Notes: generated from the letters alone by a model not told the origin. Counted from the first letter of the stretch, positions 26,468 to 36,097 are shown. The stretch is 64,000 bases of DNA from Saccharomonospora piscinae (GCF_005862235.1 NZ_VCEK01000001.1:868001-932000); one strand, 5' to 3'. A program made the numbers and translations.

Positions 26468-29400
26468 TCAGGCGCCGGTCAGACCGCGTTCGACCGCGCT
26501 GATCAGTTCCGGTCGCAACGCCTCGGGCGCGATCACCGCGTCGACCGAGCCCACTTCGACCGCGCGGCGGATGGAGTGGATGCCGTCGAACTCCGCCGCG
26601 ACCTCACCGAGTTTCTCCGCCCGCACCGACGAGGTCACCTCCGCCAGTTGTTCCGCCAGCTCCGCACGCTCGTCGTCACCCGCGGTCGCGAGGCGCGCCT
26701 CCAGATCCCGCACCCGCTCGTCGGACGCGGTACGCGCGGCGACCTCACCGGAGAACACCACCGCCGCCGCGGGCGCGCCGCCGAGCACCGAGGCGTACGA
26801 GCCGTCCACGGCCAGCACGGTCATGTTGGGGTTGAGCGCCTTGGAGAACACCACGAACGCTCCGCCGTGGTAGCGCGAGATCACGCAGAACACGATCGGG
26901 CCCTCGAAGTTGACGATGGCACGACCGATCTCGGCGCCGTACTCCAGCTGGAGCTCGCGCATCGACTCCGGCGAGCCGTCGAACCCGGAGAGGTTGGCCA
27001 GCACCACCAGCGGCCGGTTGCCGCTGGCGGTGTTGATCGCACGCGCGACCTTCTTCGACGACCGGGGGAACAGCGTGCCCGCGGTGTAGGTGTCGGGGCC
27101 GTCCGTGGGGGGAAAGCCCCGGCGCGGCACCGACCGGGACTCGATTCCCACCAGGCACACCGGCCACCCGCCCAGGTGAGCGTCTTGCACCACGGCGGTC
27201 TCGGCGTCGGCCATGCCCGCCCACCGCTCCAGCACCGGGTGGTCGGCGTCGGCGACGGCGCGCAGCACGGTGCGGATGTCGAACGCCTTCTTGCGGTCCG
27301 GGTTCTTCTCGCTGGAGAAGATCTCCCCGACGGTTGTGAAGTCGCTGTCCACCACGTTGTGCGGGTGGTCGCGGACATCGCGGTCACGCGGGTCGGTGGT
27401 CCCGGCGCGACGCGGCCCGGTCTCGCCCGGCGCGACGTAGGTGTGGTCGTAGTGGGACATGAGCACGTCCCGCGCACCGGCCAGGTGCGGCGCCCAGTAC
27501 TGCGCCTGGCCGTTGGGCCCCATCACGCGGTCATAGCCGCCGATCCCGAAGTTGTCCTCGGCCGACACTCCGCCGGAGAAGTCGAGCGACTGCTTGCCGG
27601 TGAGCACCATCGCCGAGTCCGGGGTCATCACGAGGATGCCCTTGGTGTGCATGAGCATCGTGGCCTCGGCGTTCCAGTACGGCTGCGCGCCGACGTTGAT
27701 GCCGGCCACCACGACGTTGATCTCGCCGCCGTCCTGGGTGAACTCGACGATGCGCTTGAGCGCGGCGGCCACCCAGTCCATGTTCTCGGTGCCGGAGTCC
27801 ATCGCGATGCGGGCCCCCGCCGACAGCGCGAACCACTCCACCGGCACGTTCAGGCGTTCGGCGAGGTCGAGTGCGGCGATCACCCGGGCGCACTCGGGCT
27901 CGGCCAGCGCACCCAGCGCCTTCGTCGGATCGCCCAGCAGCACCACGCGGGTGACGCCGTCCGGATGCCGCTCGGTGGGTGTGGTCACCACGCCCGCGAC
28001 GAGGCCCGCGGTGTTGCCGCCTCTCGGCCGGTCCACCGGGACGAGCGTGCGATCGGCACTCAGGTCGTGCTCGACGAACGTGCCCTCGGCACCCGTGAGC
28101 AGGTCCAGCAGCTCGTAGGGGTAGACCGTGCGGCGGCGCCGGGCACGCAGGACCTTCTGTCCGTAGGCGTCGAGGGGCCGGATCACCTCGGTGGAGGGCT
28201 TGGTCATCCGCACTCCGACACCCGATCCGGGCGAGTGGGTGATCGTCACGGCCGTCTCCCGCGCCTCGCCGGTGGCCGGGTCGCGGCGCCTGCCGAGGAA
28301 CTCGACCTCCTCGACGCCCGCTCCCGCCGTGGTGGGCACCACGCGCCGCGCGACGGCGCGTAGCTCGTCGGTGGTCAGCTCGCTGGTCGGCCAGACATAG
28401 ATCACGACCCGGTTGGTGTCGAGCCGTTTCGTCGCGGGCCGCCGCCCCTGCTGTTCCCGGATCGCGTCGAGGCACGCGGCCAGGGTTCCCTCCAGGGAGG
28501 GCAGCGCCAGCAGGCGGCCCTCCGAGTCGCGCAGCGGCGTGAGGTCACGAACCTGCGCCATGGCCACGAACCGCTCGTCGGCGGGGTTGCCCGGGGCCAC
28601 GCACCGCACGAGGTGGACCTCCTCGTCGGCCGACGGCAACCGGGTGAGGTCGAACTCGCGCAGCCGGCGCAGGCGCAGGCGCTGCGCGATGAGCGGGTGC
28701 AGACCCCGGATCAGCCGGTCCTCGGCGAGGCCCGCGCCCGAAGGACGGAACGTGAAGTGGTGGTGCATGACCGCTCCGCCCCGGCCCGCGACGGTCGTGG
28801 TGACCCGGCGTACCGGCCCCGGCAGCGGCACCTCGGTGAGCGCGGCGAGCAGCTTCGCGGCGGCGTTGTCGTCGTCGGCCAGCTCGTCCGAGGACGACAG
28901 GTACAGATCCACCACCAGGCCCGTTGCCGCGGGTGTTCCGTCGGTGGCCTCGGCGACCGCGCGCAGCGCCTCGGTCAGCCGTGCCGGGTCCGCGGCGGTG
29001 GACACGAGCCGCACCGACTCGCTGTCGGAGTCGTAGTCCGCCGTGACGCACGAGAACTCGCCGACGCGGTGCACGCGCACGTTGGCCAGCGACCGGTCGC
29101 GGTAGTACCGACGGGCCATGACCTCCAGCAGCGGGCCCAGGTCGGCATCCCGGCGATGGATGCGCTGGCCGAGCACCCGCACCAGCGGTTCGGCACACGC
29201 CACCATCTCGGCGATCCGTTCGGTGCGGTCGGCCGAATCGGGGTGGGCGTCGAGGTGGCGCAGGTGCGAGCGCACCCCGGCATAGATCTCGGCCCGCCTG
29301 CGGCGCAGCATCGGCTGTGCGAACCACCGGAACACCACGCTGCGCGCCAGGTCGGCGACCCACGGGAACCGCACCTGGGTGGCGACGATCAGGTGTTCCA

Positions 29401-31972
29401 GTACGTGCCCCACGGGTTCGCTCAGGGCCTGCTCGGGCGCGGGCTCGCTGAGCCACTGCCGCAGCAACGCGGTCACCACGCCGACGTCGGTGGCGGCCCG
29501 CTGCTGCGCGCAGAACAACCGGAAGACCGCCTCCGTCAGCTCGGGGCCCGGTTCCAGATCCGTGACGCCGTAGTGGCCGAGCGCCCGCGAGAGCCTGGTC
29601 TGGAAGACCTCCGACAGGCCGGCCCGGTCGACGTCGAGGCTCTGCAGGTAGGTGTGGAAGTACTCCCGCGGGCTGTGGACCCGGATGTCGGCCGCGCGCT
29701 CGCCGTCCACGAGCCGGTTACGGCTCAGCTCCGAGAGATCGGCGAACATCCCGAGCAGCGTGGACTCGGCCTCCACCGGGCGGTCGCCGAGTGCGACGAG
29801 ATCCGCCCGCGCGGCGAGGTAGCCGTCCAGCGCGCGGCTCTCGTCGTGGGGGTCGAGGTCGTAGCCCAGCAGTCGGCTGCGCAACTCGGCGCGGGCCCGC
29901 GCGGCCCGCTCGCGTGCGCCGGTCTCCGGCGTCCGGGCGGGCAGTTCGAGGTCCTCGCCGCACTGCACCGCCGCCGCGCCCGCGTCGGCCTCGCCGTCGT
30001 CGAGCGGCTCCAGTCGCAGCAGCGGCGCGCCCGCCTCGACCTGACTGCCGATCGACACCGGGCGTTCCCGCAGCACCGCGCGAAACGGCGCGCGCAACAC
30101 CGTTTCCATCTTCATGCTCTCCAGCACGAGCACGGGGGCGCCCTCGTCCACCTCGGCGCCGACCTCGACCGGGGCCGCCACGACCAGCGCGGGCGCGGGT
30201 GAGCGGACCACGCCGCCCTCGTCGCGGCTGATGCGGTGGACGGTGCCGTCGACATCGACGACGTGGACGGGACCGTGGGTGCCCGTGACGAACCGGTACC
30301 GGTGCCCGTTGACGACCAGCTGCCCGGTGGCGGCGTCGTACCGGTCGATCTCGACGTCGACGCCGTGTGTCGTGGCGCCGTCCTCGATCGCCACACCGAA
30401 GTGGCGCGGTCCCGTCCGCGCCACGGTCACCCGGTAGCCGTTCCCCCGCAGCTTCAGCTCCACGGTGTGGCTTCCCGCGTGCCGCACCTGAGGGCGCCCG
30501 CCGTAGGCGGTGGCGAGCAGATGCTGCTGTTCGGCACGCTCGGCCTCGGTGTAGGCGTCGAGGGCCGCCACGGCCAGCGCCACCCCCGAGTGCCGGGTGG
30601 CCCGCAGCCGTCCCTCGCCGCGAACCCGGTCGATCCAGCCGGTGTCCGCGCTGGCATCGATCACCTCGGGCGCGTCGAGCAGGTCCAGCAGGAAGCTCTT
30701 GTTGGTGGTCCCGCCGTCGATGAGCACGCGCGTTCCCGCGACCGCCCGCCGCAGCCTCGCCAGTGCCTCGTCGCGGTCCCGCCCGTACGCGATGATCTTG
30801 GCGATCATGGAGTCGAAGTCGGCCGGGATCGTGTCGCCCTCGCTCACACCCGTATCCACGCGGACACCCGGCCCCGCCGGAAACGCCAGCAGGCTGATCC
30901 GGCCCGGAGCGGGCGCGAAGTCCCGGTCGGGGTCCTCGGCGTTGAGCCGTGCCTCCACCGCGTGCCCCCGCTCGGGCGGTTTCTCGCCCTCCAGCGTGCC
31001 GCCCGCGGCCACGTGCAGCTGCGCCTTCACGAGATCCATGCCCGTGGTGGCCTCGGTGATCGGGTGCTCCACCTGAAGGCGGGTGTTGACCTCGAGGAAC
31101 GCGAACAGGCGCTCACCGGGGTGGTAGAGGAACTCGACGGTGGCGGCGCCCCGGTAGCCCACCGCGAGCGCGAGCCGCTCGGCCGACGCCTTCAGTTCGG
31201 CGGTCTGCTCGGCGGACAGCAGCGGTGACGCCGACTCCTCGATGACCTTCTGGTTGCGCCGCTGCACCGAGCAGTCGCGCACGCCCAGCGCCCAGGCCGA
31301 GCCCTGCCCGTCGGCGATGACCTGGACCTCGACGTGCCGCGCGCCGGTGACCAGCCGTTCCAGGAACACCACGCCGCTGCCGAACGCCCGCTCGGCCTCG
31401 CTGCGGGTGCGTTCGTAGGCGTCGGTGAGCTCGGCCTCGGACGACACCACGCGGATACCGCGCCCGCCACCCCCGGCGGTCGCCTTGAGCATCAGGGGAT
31501 AGCCGATGCGCCTGGCCTGCGCGTGTGCGGCGTCGAGGTCGTCGACCGGGCCCCGGCTCCACGGGGCCACGGGGACGCCAACCTCCTCGGCCAGCAGTTT
31601 CGCGCCGATCTTGTCACCCAGCCTGCGCATCGCGTCGGCACTCGGGCCGACGAAGGTGATGCCCAGCCGGTCGCACAGCTCCGCGAAGGCCGGGTCCTCG
31701 GCGACGAACCCCCAGCCGACCCACGCGGCGTCGGCGGCCGTGTCCCGCAGCGCGCGTTCCAGCGCCGCCATGTCCAGGTACGGCCGCGCGGAGGCGGGAC
31801 CGAGGCAGTACGCGTGGTCGGCCTCCCTGACGAACGTGGCGTCCCCGTCGGCGTCGGTGTAGAACGCCACGGTCTCCAGTCGCGGCCCGCCCTCGGCGTT
31901 GCGCTCCCTGACGGCGTGGATCAGCCGCATGGCGGCCTCTCCGCGGTTGACGATGGCGACCCGACGGAACAC
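26468..31972 (-). CDS. Single-chain multidomain acyl-CoA (acetyl/propionyl-CoA) carboxylase
   Basis: 1834 residues. Order: biotin carboxylase (about 1-450; NRGEAA, ATP-grasp GGGGRGI at 167-173, EVNTRLQVEH at 294-303); BCCP domain with biotinyl Lys about 621 in ESMKMET; a long central region (about 640-1280) resembling the non-catalytic ACC-central domain of eukaryotic acetyl-CoA carboxylase; and a carboxyltransferase (about 1290-1834; YPYELLDLL, SAGARIAMDSG, GINVGAQPYWNAEATML, SGFDGSPESMRE). It carboxylates an acyl-CoA to the (methyl)malonyl-CoA form. GTG at 31972 has GAGGG 7 bases upstream. Actinobacteria normally split these functions over separate subunits. Confidence 0.92.
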   Translation of the reverse strand: MFRRVAIVNRGEAAMRLIHAVRERNAEGGPRLETVAFYTDADGDATFVREADHAYCLGPASARPYLDMAALERALRDTAADAAWVGWGFVAEDPAFAELCDRLGITFVGPSADAMRRLGDKIGAKLLAEEVGVPVAPWSRGPVDDLDAAHAQARRIGYPLMLKATAGGGGRGIRVVSSEAELTDAYERTRSEAERAFGSGVVFLERLVTGARHVEVQVIADGQGSAWALGVRDCSVQRRNQKVIEESASPLLSAEQTAELKASAERLALAVGYRGAATVEFLYHPGERLFAFLEVNTRLQVEHPITEATTGMDLVKAQLHVAAGGTLEGEKPPERGHAVEARLNAEDPDRDFAPAPGRISLLAFPAGPGVRVDTGVSEGDTIPADFDSMIAKIIAYGRDRDEALARLRRAVAGTRVLIDGGTTNKSFLLDLLDAPEVIDASADTGWIDRVRGEGRLRATRHSGVALAVAALDAYTEAERAEQQHLLATAYGGRPQVRHAGSHTVELKLRGNGYRVTVARTGPRHFGVAIEDGATTHGVDVEIDRYDAATGQLVVNGHRYRFVTGTHGPVHVVDVDGTVHRISRDEGGVVRSPAPALVVAAPVEVGAEVDEGAPVLVLESMKMETVLRAPFRAVLRERPVSIGSQVEAGAPLLRLEPLDDGEADAGAAAVQCGEDLELPARTPETGARERAARARAELRSRLLGYDLDPHDESRALDGYLAARADLVALGDRPVEAESTLLGMFADLSELSRNRLVDGERAADIRVHSPREYFHTYLQSLDVDRAGLSEVFQTRLSRALGHYGVTDLEPGPELTEAVFRLFCAQQRAATDVGVVTALLRQWLSEPAPEQALSEPVGHVLEHLIVATQVRFPWVADLARSVVFRWFAQPMLRRRRAEIYAGVRSHLRHLDAHPDSADRTERIAEMVACAEPLVRVLGQRIHRRDADLGPLLEVMARRYYRDRSLANVRVHRVGEFSCVTADYDSDSESVRLVSTAADPARLTEALRAVAEATDGTPAATGLVVDLYLSSSDELADDDNAAAKLLAALTEVPLPGPVRRVTTTVAGRGGAVMHHHFTFRPSGAGLAEDRLIRGLHPLIAQRLRLRRLREFDLTRLPSADEEVHLVRCVAPGNPADERFVAMAQVRDLTPLRDSEGRLLALPSLEGTLAACLDAIREQQGRRPATKRLDTNRVVIYVWPTSELTTDELRAVARRVVPTTAGAGVEEVEFLGRRRDPATGEARETAVTITHSPGSGVGVRMTKPSTEVIRPLDAYGQKVLRARRRRTVYPYELLDLLTGAEGTFVEHDLSADRTLVPVDRPRGGNTAGLVAGVVTTPTERHPDGVTRVVLLGDPTKALGALAEPECARVIAALDLAERLNVPVEWFALSAGARIAMDSGTENMDWVAAALKRIVEFTQDGGEINVVVAGINVGAQPYWNAEATMLMHTKGILVMTPDSAMVLTGKQSLDFSGGVSAEDNFGIGGYDRVMGPNGQAQYWAPHLAGARDVLMSHYDHTYVAPGETGPRRAGTTDPRDRDVRDHPHNVVDSDFTTVGEIFSSEKNPDRKKAFDIRTVLRAVADADHPVLERWAGMADAETAVVQDAHLGGWPVCLVGIESRSVPRRGFPPTDGPDTYTAGTLFPRSSKKVARAINTASGNRPLVVLANLSGFDGSPESMRELQLEYGAEIGRAIVNFEGPIVFCVISRYHGGAFVVFSKALNPNMTVLAVDGSYASVLGGAPAAAVVFSGEVAARTASDERVRDLEARLATAGDDERAELAEQLAEVTSSVRAEKLGEVAAEFDGIHSIRRAVEVGSVDAVIAPEALRPELISAVERGLTGA

Positions 31973-32192
31973 CAGAGATCCCTCACCCTCCAGGCGGCGA
32001 CATGAAACGGCGCGACCACCAGCGGTGGCCACCCTGCCACTCTCGCCGTTGCGGCGACTGCGGGGAATGATCGGACTCACCACGTCCCGTCACGGGAGTT
32101 TGTAGGGTTCCACCAAAACCGGCGCGACCGGAGGTGAGCGTACGGCCGTCAGGACCCGGCGTCCGCGATCGCGGTGACGGGGGCCGGGGGGC

Positions 32193-33452
32193 TCACGCGG
32201 GGGTGAGCGCGGGCTCGGCGGCCGGGGCCTGCGGCGCCGTCGCGCTCCTCCGGGCGAGTTCCCGCAGCACGAGCGCCGCCACACCGGTGACCAGCAGCGT
32301 GACCGCACCGGCGAGCAGCAGCGCCTCCTGCGGCCCCAGGTGTTCGGACAGCCAGCCGAGGGCGGGCGCCCCGAGCGCACCCGCACCCCCGGCCACCGTC
32401 CCCTGCACCGCCAGCACGCGGCCCCGCATGCTCTCGGCGGCGTCCAGTTGCAGGCGGGTGCTCTTGACGGTGTCGATCACCACGGCACCCGCCGCGATGG
32501 GCAGGAGCATCAGCGCGAACCCGACCATGCCGGGCACAAGGCCGCTGACGGCCTGCAGGACGCTCGTCGCCGCCGCCGTGGCCAGCAACACGGGCATCGT
32601 GTACGCCGAGATCCGCGCCGCGGCCAGTCCGCCGAGTACCGTGCCCACGGCGAACACGGCGGACAACGTGCCGTAGCCCGCCGGTCCCGCGCCCAGCGGT
32701 CCCTCGGCCATCGCGGCCATCGTGACCTGGTAGTTGCGGCCGAGCGAGGACAGCACGAACCCGAGCGCGAACAGCACCAGCAGCACGTGCTGGGTGCGCA
32801 GGTAGCGCAGTCCGGCCCGCACACCGGCGAACTCGGGCGTGCTCACGGCCAGCGGGTGGAACTGGGCGGGCCGCATCACCAGGACCGTGACGATCACGGC
32901 CGTGAAGCTCACCGCGTTGAGGCAGAACAGCAGCGCCTCGCCCAGCAGCGCCGCGAGCACACCGGCGAGGCTCATGCCGAGCACCCTGCCCACGGAGTTC
33001 ACCACCGAGTTCCACGCCAACGCGTTGCCCAGATCGGAGCGCGGCACCACCTGGCTCGCGAACCGGCCCAGCGCGGGCCCCTCGACCGTGCCGACCAGCC
33101 CCGCCGAGGCCGTGAGTCCGAACAGGACGGGTAGCGGCAGCCCGGCCCACACGGTGAGGGCCAGCAGTAACGCGATGAGCACGTGCAGTGACTCCGCGAC
33201 GACGATGATCCGGCGCGGGGACATCCGGTCGGCCAGCGCACCGGCCCAGGGCCCGCACACCATGGCCGGCAGCGTGGACAACGCCACGGAGAGTCCCACC
33301 GAGGTGGCCGAACCGGTGCGTTCCATGACGACCCAGTTCAGCCCGAGCACCTGCATCCACGTACCGGTGACCGACACCAGATCCGCGGCGGCCCACAGCC
33401 GGTAGTTCCGGTTGGAGAACGCGCGCAGCATCGGCGGCAGAGTTCGCCGCAA
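32193..33452 (-). CDS. MFS transporter, EntS-like (MFS_3)
   Basis: 419-residue inner-membrane exporter with about 12 hydrophobic segments. Seen: FSNRNYRLWAAADLVSVTGTW at the N-terminus, motif A-like GALADRMSPRRI between helices 2 and 3, and FVLSSLGRNYQVT mid-protein, typical of the MFS_3 group that includes the enterobactin exporter. Start is either TTG at 33452 (GGAAGGA upstream) or ATG at 33431. It lies 220 bases downstream of the carboxylase start on the same strand; no obvious operon partner. Substrate unknown. Confidence 0.88.
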   Translation of the reverse strand: MRRTLPPMLRAFSNRNYRLWAAADLVSVTGTWMQVLGLNWVVMERTGSATSVGLSVALSTLPAMVCGPWAGALADRMSPRRIIVVAESLHVLIALLLALTVWAGLPLPVLFGLTASAGLVGTVEGPALGRFASQVVPRSDLGNALAWNSVVNSVGRVLGMSLAGVLAALLGEALLFCLNAVSFTAVIVTVLVMRPAQFHPLAVSTPEFAGVRAGLRYLRTQHVLLVLFALGFVLSSLGRNYQVTMAAMAEGPLGAGPAGYGTLSAVFAVGTVLGGLAAARISAYTMPVLLATAAATSVLQAVSGLVPGMVGFALMLLPIAAGAVVIDTVKSTRLQLDAAESMRGRVLAVQGTVAGGAGALGAPALGWLSEHLGPQEALLLAGAVTLLVTGVAALVLRELARRSATAPQAPAAEPALTPA

Positions 33453-33802
33453 GATCGTTCAGTCCTTCCGCGAGACGGAGCACGGCCCGTACCCGCGTCG
33501 GGGCGGCGGGGAACACGACGTCGCCGGTGTCGTGGAAGAGCCACCGAGCGTCGCCACGCGACACCCGGCGGCCCCGGGCGCTCTCACGCTACCCACCGGC
33601 TCTCGGCCCCGTCCTCGCCGCGACGGTGTGGCGGTGACAACAATCAGGTTTGAACCGGTGCTCTCCGGATCTTTCAGAACGATCTACTACGGACAGTCGC
33701 GTTAGTACTTTCCGTGGGCAGTCGCGCACGGAAGGCCGCCGACAGCGAAAAGGGCACGGCCGCGAATCGCGACCGTGCCCTGCTCGTCCGGTGCCGGCGC
33801 TC
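33453..33802. other. 350-base intergenic region
   Basis: The gap between the MFS start and the DUF2382 stop. Besides the terminator at 33751-33781 it contains TTCCGTG/CACGGAA arms (33710-33716 and 33727-33733) and two copies of CAGTCGCG about 25 bases apart. The short open frames here lack recognisable content. The sequence is noticeably less GC-rich than its neighbours and probably holds the MFS promoter. Confidence 0.6.
33751..33781 (-). terminator. Rho-independent terminator of the DUF2382 gene
   Basis: AGGGCACGG (33751-33759) pairs with CCGTGCCCT (33773-33781), with an inner GCG/CGC pair. On the minus strand the hairpin is followed by TTTTCG. It lies 22 bases past the stop of the stress-protein gene. 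Confidence 0.75.
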
Positions 33803-34705
33803 TCAGGTCTCCCGTCGGCGCCCCTCGCCTGTCTCCGTCGTGTCCTGCTCCACGTCGAAGCGCTCCTTGCGAACCTCGCCCGACACGGTCTCCTGCTCGG
33901 TGACCCGCTCCTTACCGAGCCGGACCTTCTCCACGGGTTCGGTCTCCTTGGTGACCTTCGCCCGCTCGCGGTGCAGGGTCACCTCCTGCTCCTCTTCGCC
34001 GATCCGGCCGCCTTCGCCCCGCTCGGCCTCGCCCACCGGCTCCCGTTCGAGGCGGACCTCCTCGTGGGAGACGGGCACCGTGACCTGCTCCTCCTCGGTG
34101 ACCACGTACTTGCGTAGCCGCACCCGGCCGGTCTCCACATCCTCGGTGCGCGCGTGCAGGTGTTCCTCAGAGCGCACCATCGGTTCGCCTTCGGCCGGTC
34201 CGGTGGTCCCGGGGGTCCCCGCTGTCCCGGTCGCACCGGCGGTGCCCGCTGTCCCTGCCGCGCCGGCGGTGCCCGCTCCTGCCGCGCCGGCCATCCCCGG
34301 CCTGGGCTCGGGCTCGCCACGCGGCTCGACGCCCTCGCGCATGCCGGTGTCGCGTGCCGTGCCGCCGTGCTCCTCCGGCATCGCCGCGCGAGGGGCCGGC
34401 AGGTCGTAGTGCCGGTACAACTCGGCACTCTCGGTCCCGGTGAGGTCGGTGTCGGTGTCGGTGCGCGGCGCGTCCGAGACCTGGTCCTTGGACACCGAGA
34501 CGTGGACGCCGTCGGCCTCCATGTGCGCACCCTGCAACGGCACGAAGCTCTCCTTCATGCCGAAGAGGCCGGTGCGTACGGTGACCCATTCGGGCTGCCT
34601 CGACTCGTCGGACAGGTACACGGTGCCGACCTTGCCGATCTTGCGGCCGTTGGCGTCGACCACCGCGTTGTCGACCAGCTCCTCGGGGCGCAGTGGGGTG
34701 GCCAT
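33803..34705 (-). CDS. PRC-barrel and DUF2382 domain general stress protein
   Basis: 300 residues. An N-terminal PRC barrel (about 8-75: VVDANGRKIGKVGTVYLSD, then VPLQGAHMEADGVHV) is followed by an acidic/Pro region, a low-complexity Gly-Ala-Thr linker made of GTAG/GTAGAAG-like repeats (about 140-175), and a C-terminal DUF2382 domain rich in Glu, Arg and Val (EDVETGRVRLRKYVV, then EEVRLEREPV). Relatives are stress-induced, possibly envelope-associated proteins of unknown mechanism. ATG at 34705 follows AGGAGG by 5 bases; an in-frame ATG 18 bases upstream merely spans that site. Confidence 0.88.
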   Translation of the reverse strand: MATPLRPEELVDNAVVDANGRKIGKVGTVYLSDESRQPEWVTVRTGLFGMKESFVPLQGAHMEADGVHVSVSKDQVSDAPRTDTDTDLTGTESAELYRHYDLPAPRAAMPEEHGGTARDTGMREGVEPRGEPEPRPGMAGAAGAGTAGAAGTAGTAGATGTAGTPGTTGPAEGEPMVRSEEHLHARTEDVETGRVRLRKYVVTEEEQVTVPVSHEEVRLEREPVGEAERGEGGRIGEEEQEVTLHRERAKVTKETEPVEKVRLGKERVTEQETVSGEVRKERFDVEQDTTETGEGRRRET

Positions 34706-34734
34706 CGCCGCCTCCTCTCGCATTGGTGACCTGT

Positions 34735-34773
34735 GTCCCGTGACCCCCTGACCCTCCAGGCTTCACGGGACAC
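34735..34773. promoter_or_regulatory. 10-bp inverted repeat upstream of the DUF2382 gene
   Basis: TGTCCCGTGA (34735-34744) and TCACGGGACA (34764-34773) are exact reverse complements separated by 19 bases, starting 29 bases ahead of the gene start. Could be an operator or a leader hairpin. Confidence 0.5.
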
Positions 34774-34847
34774 CGAGGGCGAAACTCGCGCACCGGGCCA
34801 ATCACCCACAAGGGTGGGCGACACCCGAGCGTGGTCACCTCATGCGA

Positions 34848-34935
34848 GTGCGGCGAAGGCCACCTTCGCTGCGTCTGACGCAGTCAAGGTGGCCTTCGCC
34901 GCACCTAACGCAGTAAGGGTGGCCTTCGCGGCACC
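34848..34935. repeat. Long palindrome plus tandem 30-bp repeat (GCGGCGAAGGCCACCTT family)
   Basis: 34848-34904 is a nearly perfect 57-base palindrome: a 19-base arm (34848-34866) complements 34886-34904, two unpaired-type positions follow, then CTGCGTC/GACGCAG about a single central T. 34875-34904 is then repeated directly at 34905-34934 with a few changes (AAGGGTGGCCTTCGCGGCAC in the second copy). The same unit occurs at 61384-61418. It lies just past the laccase stop (34952, minus strand) and may terminate that transcript. Confidence 0.8.
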
Positions 34936-34951
34936 AGCACGCGGCGGCGCG

Positions 34952-35986
34952 TCAGCCGCCGGTGGCGGCGTGCCCACCGCCGCCGTGACCGTGATAGCGG
35001 TCGATCGCCTCCTGCGCGCCCTCGGGCATGCTGCCGTCCTCGTTGCGGACCAGGAAGACGCCCGCCATGCCGTCGTCGGAGTGGAACTGCACGTGGCAGT
35101 GGTACATCCAGGCCCCGGGGCCGACGCCCTGACCCGCGAGGACCTGGAAGCCGAAGGCGTCACCCGGGTTGAGGTCCCTGGTGTCGATGACCCGGCTCGG
35201 GTCGTCCGGGCCGTGCAGGTAACCGGTCCGGTTCTCCGCCCAGCGGTGGGCGTGCAGGTGGAAGGTGTGGAAGTTGTTCCCGTGCCCGATGGCGATCCAC
35301 TCCACGCGCTCGCCGTGGTTGGCCTCCAGGATGGGCACGTCGGGGGCCATCTTGTTGTTGATGGTCATGTCGTTGAACACGACCGTGAACTGGCGGTCGG
35401 GCACGATGTCGCCCTGGCGGCGCACGACCAGCGCGCCGTAGAGCCCCTTCGCGATGCCCTCGGTGCCGTGCTCACCGCCGAGAGCGTGGTCGTGGTAGTG
35501 CCAGTACCCGGCGCTGCCGGGAATCCAGAACCCGTCGGGCCCCTCCGAGGGCTTCTTCGTGCGCCACTCGTAGAAGCGGGTCTCGCCGGGCTCGTTGAAC
35601 GAGTCGTTGAAGGGACTGCCGTCGGAGTCGGTGCTGTAGTCGACACCGTGCGGGTGGATCGACAGCCGCCGGTCGGTGTTGTTGACCAGTTCGATCTCGA
35701 GGGTGTCGCCCTCCCACATCTCCAGCACCGGACCCGGGACGGTGGCCTTGCCCGGTTCCAGCCCGTAACCGAAGAGCCCGCTGGGCAGTTCCTCGGCGTA
35801 GATCTTGATGCGCCGGTACTCCCCGCCGTCCGTCTTGCCCTTGCCGGGCTTGGCCGCCGCGGCAGCGGGGGCACTGCCCAGTGCCGAGGCCGCGACGGGA
35901 GCGACCACGCCGGCGGCGGCGCCGGCGAGCATCGAGCGCCGGGAGAGTTGCCCGGGCGAGGTGGACCGAGTATGCCTGCCAGTCAT
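34952..35986 (-). CDS. Two-domain (small) laccase, Tat-exported multicopper oxidase
   Basis: 344 residues. A Tat signal ([12 protein letters not shown], cleaved near [13 protein letters not shown]) sends a folded, copper-loaded enzyme out of the cell. Copper motifs: [23 protein letters not shown] and [18 protein letters not shown], i.e. the complete T1/T2/T3 set. Two cupredoxin domains and this length match the small laccases (SLAC) of Streptomyces, which trimerise. Oxidises phenolics or cuprous ions with reduction of oxygen to water. ATG at 35986. Small palindromes lie upstream (TTAAGCACTTAA, 36025-36036). Confidence 0.95.
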   Translation of the reverse strand: MTGRHTRSTSPGQLSRRSMLAGAAAGVVAPVAASALGSAPAAAAAKPGKGKTDGGEYRRIKIYAEELPSGLFGYGLEPGKATVPGPVLEMWEGDTLEIELVNNTDRRLSIHPHGVDYSTDSDGSPFNDSFNEPGETRFYEWRTKKPSEGPDGFWIPGSAGYWHYHDHALGGEHGTEGIAKGLYGALVVRRQGDIVPDRQFTVVFNDMTINNKMAPDVPILEANHGERVEWIAIGHGNNFHTFHLHAHRWAENRTGYLHGPDDPSRVIDTRDLNPGDAFGFQVLAGQGVGPGAWMYHCHVQFHSDDGMAGVFLVRNEDGSMPEGAQEAIDRYHGHGGGGHAATGG

Positions 35987-36024
35987 GGTCTACGCCTCCA
36001 GCGAGAACGGTTGCTGCGGAGACG

Positions 36025-36097
36025 TTAAGCACTTAAGACTCGCGCGTAAATATCTAAGGTCAGGAAAGTCCAACTTCTGATGCTGCAAAGCAGAAGT
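36025..36097. promoter_or_regulatory. Laccase promoter region with two palindromes
   Basis: An AT-richer stretch upstream of the laccase. TTAAG-CA-CTTAA (36025-36036) is a perfect palindrome; ACTTCTG (36073-36079) and CAGAAGT (36091-36097) form a second. TTGGAC and TATTTA on the minus strand are spaced about 15 bases, a possible but sub-optimal promoter between the two palindromes. Candidate operators. Confidence 0.4.

Noticed and set aside
26576-28363. Long antisense open frame inside the carboxylase gene
   Set aside because: His/Arg/Val-rich composition typical of the complementary strand of a GC-rich gene; no motif.
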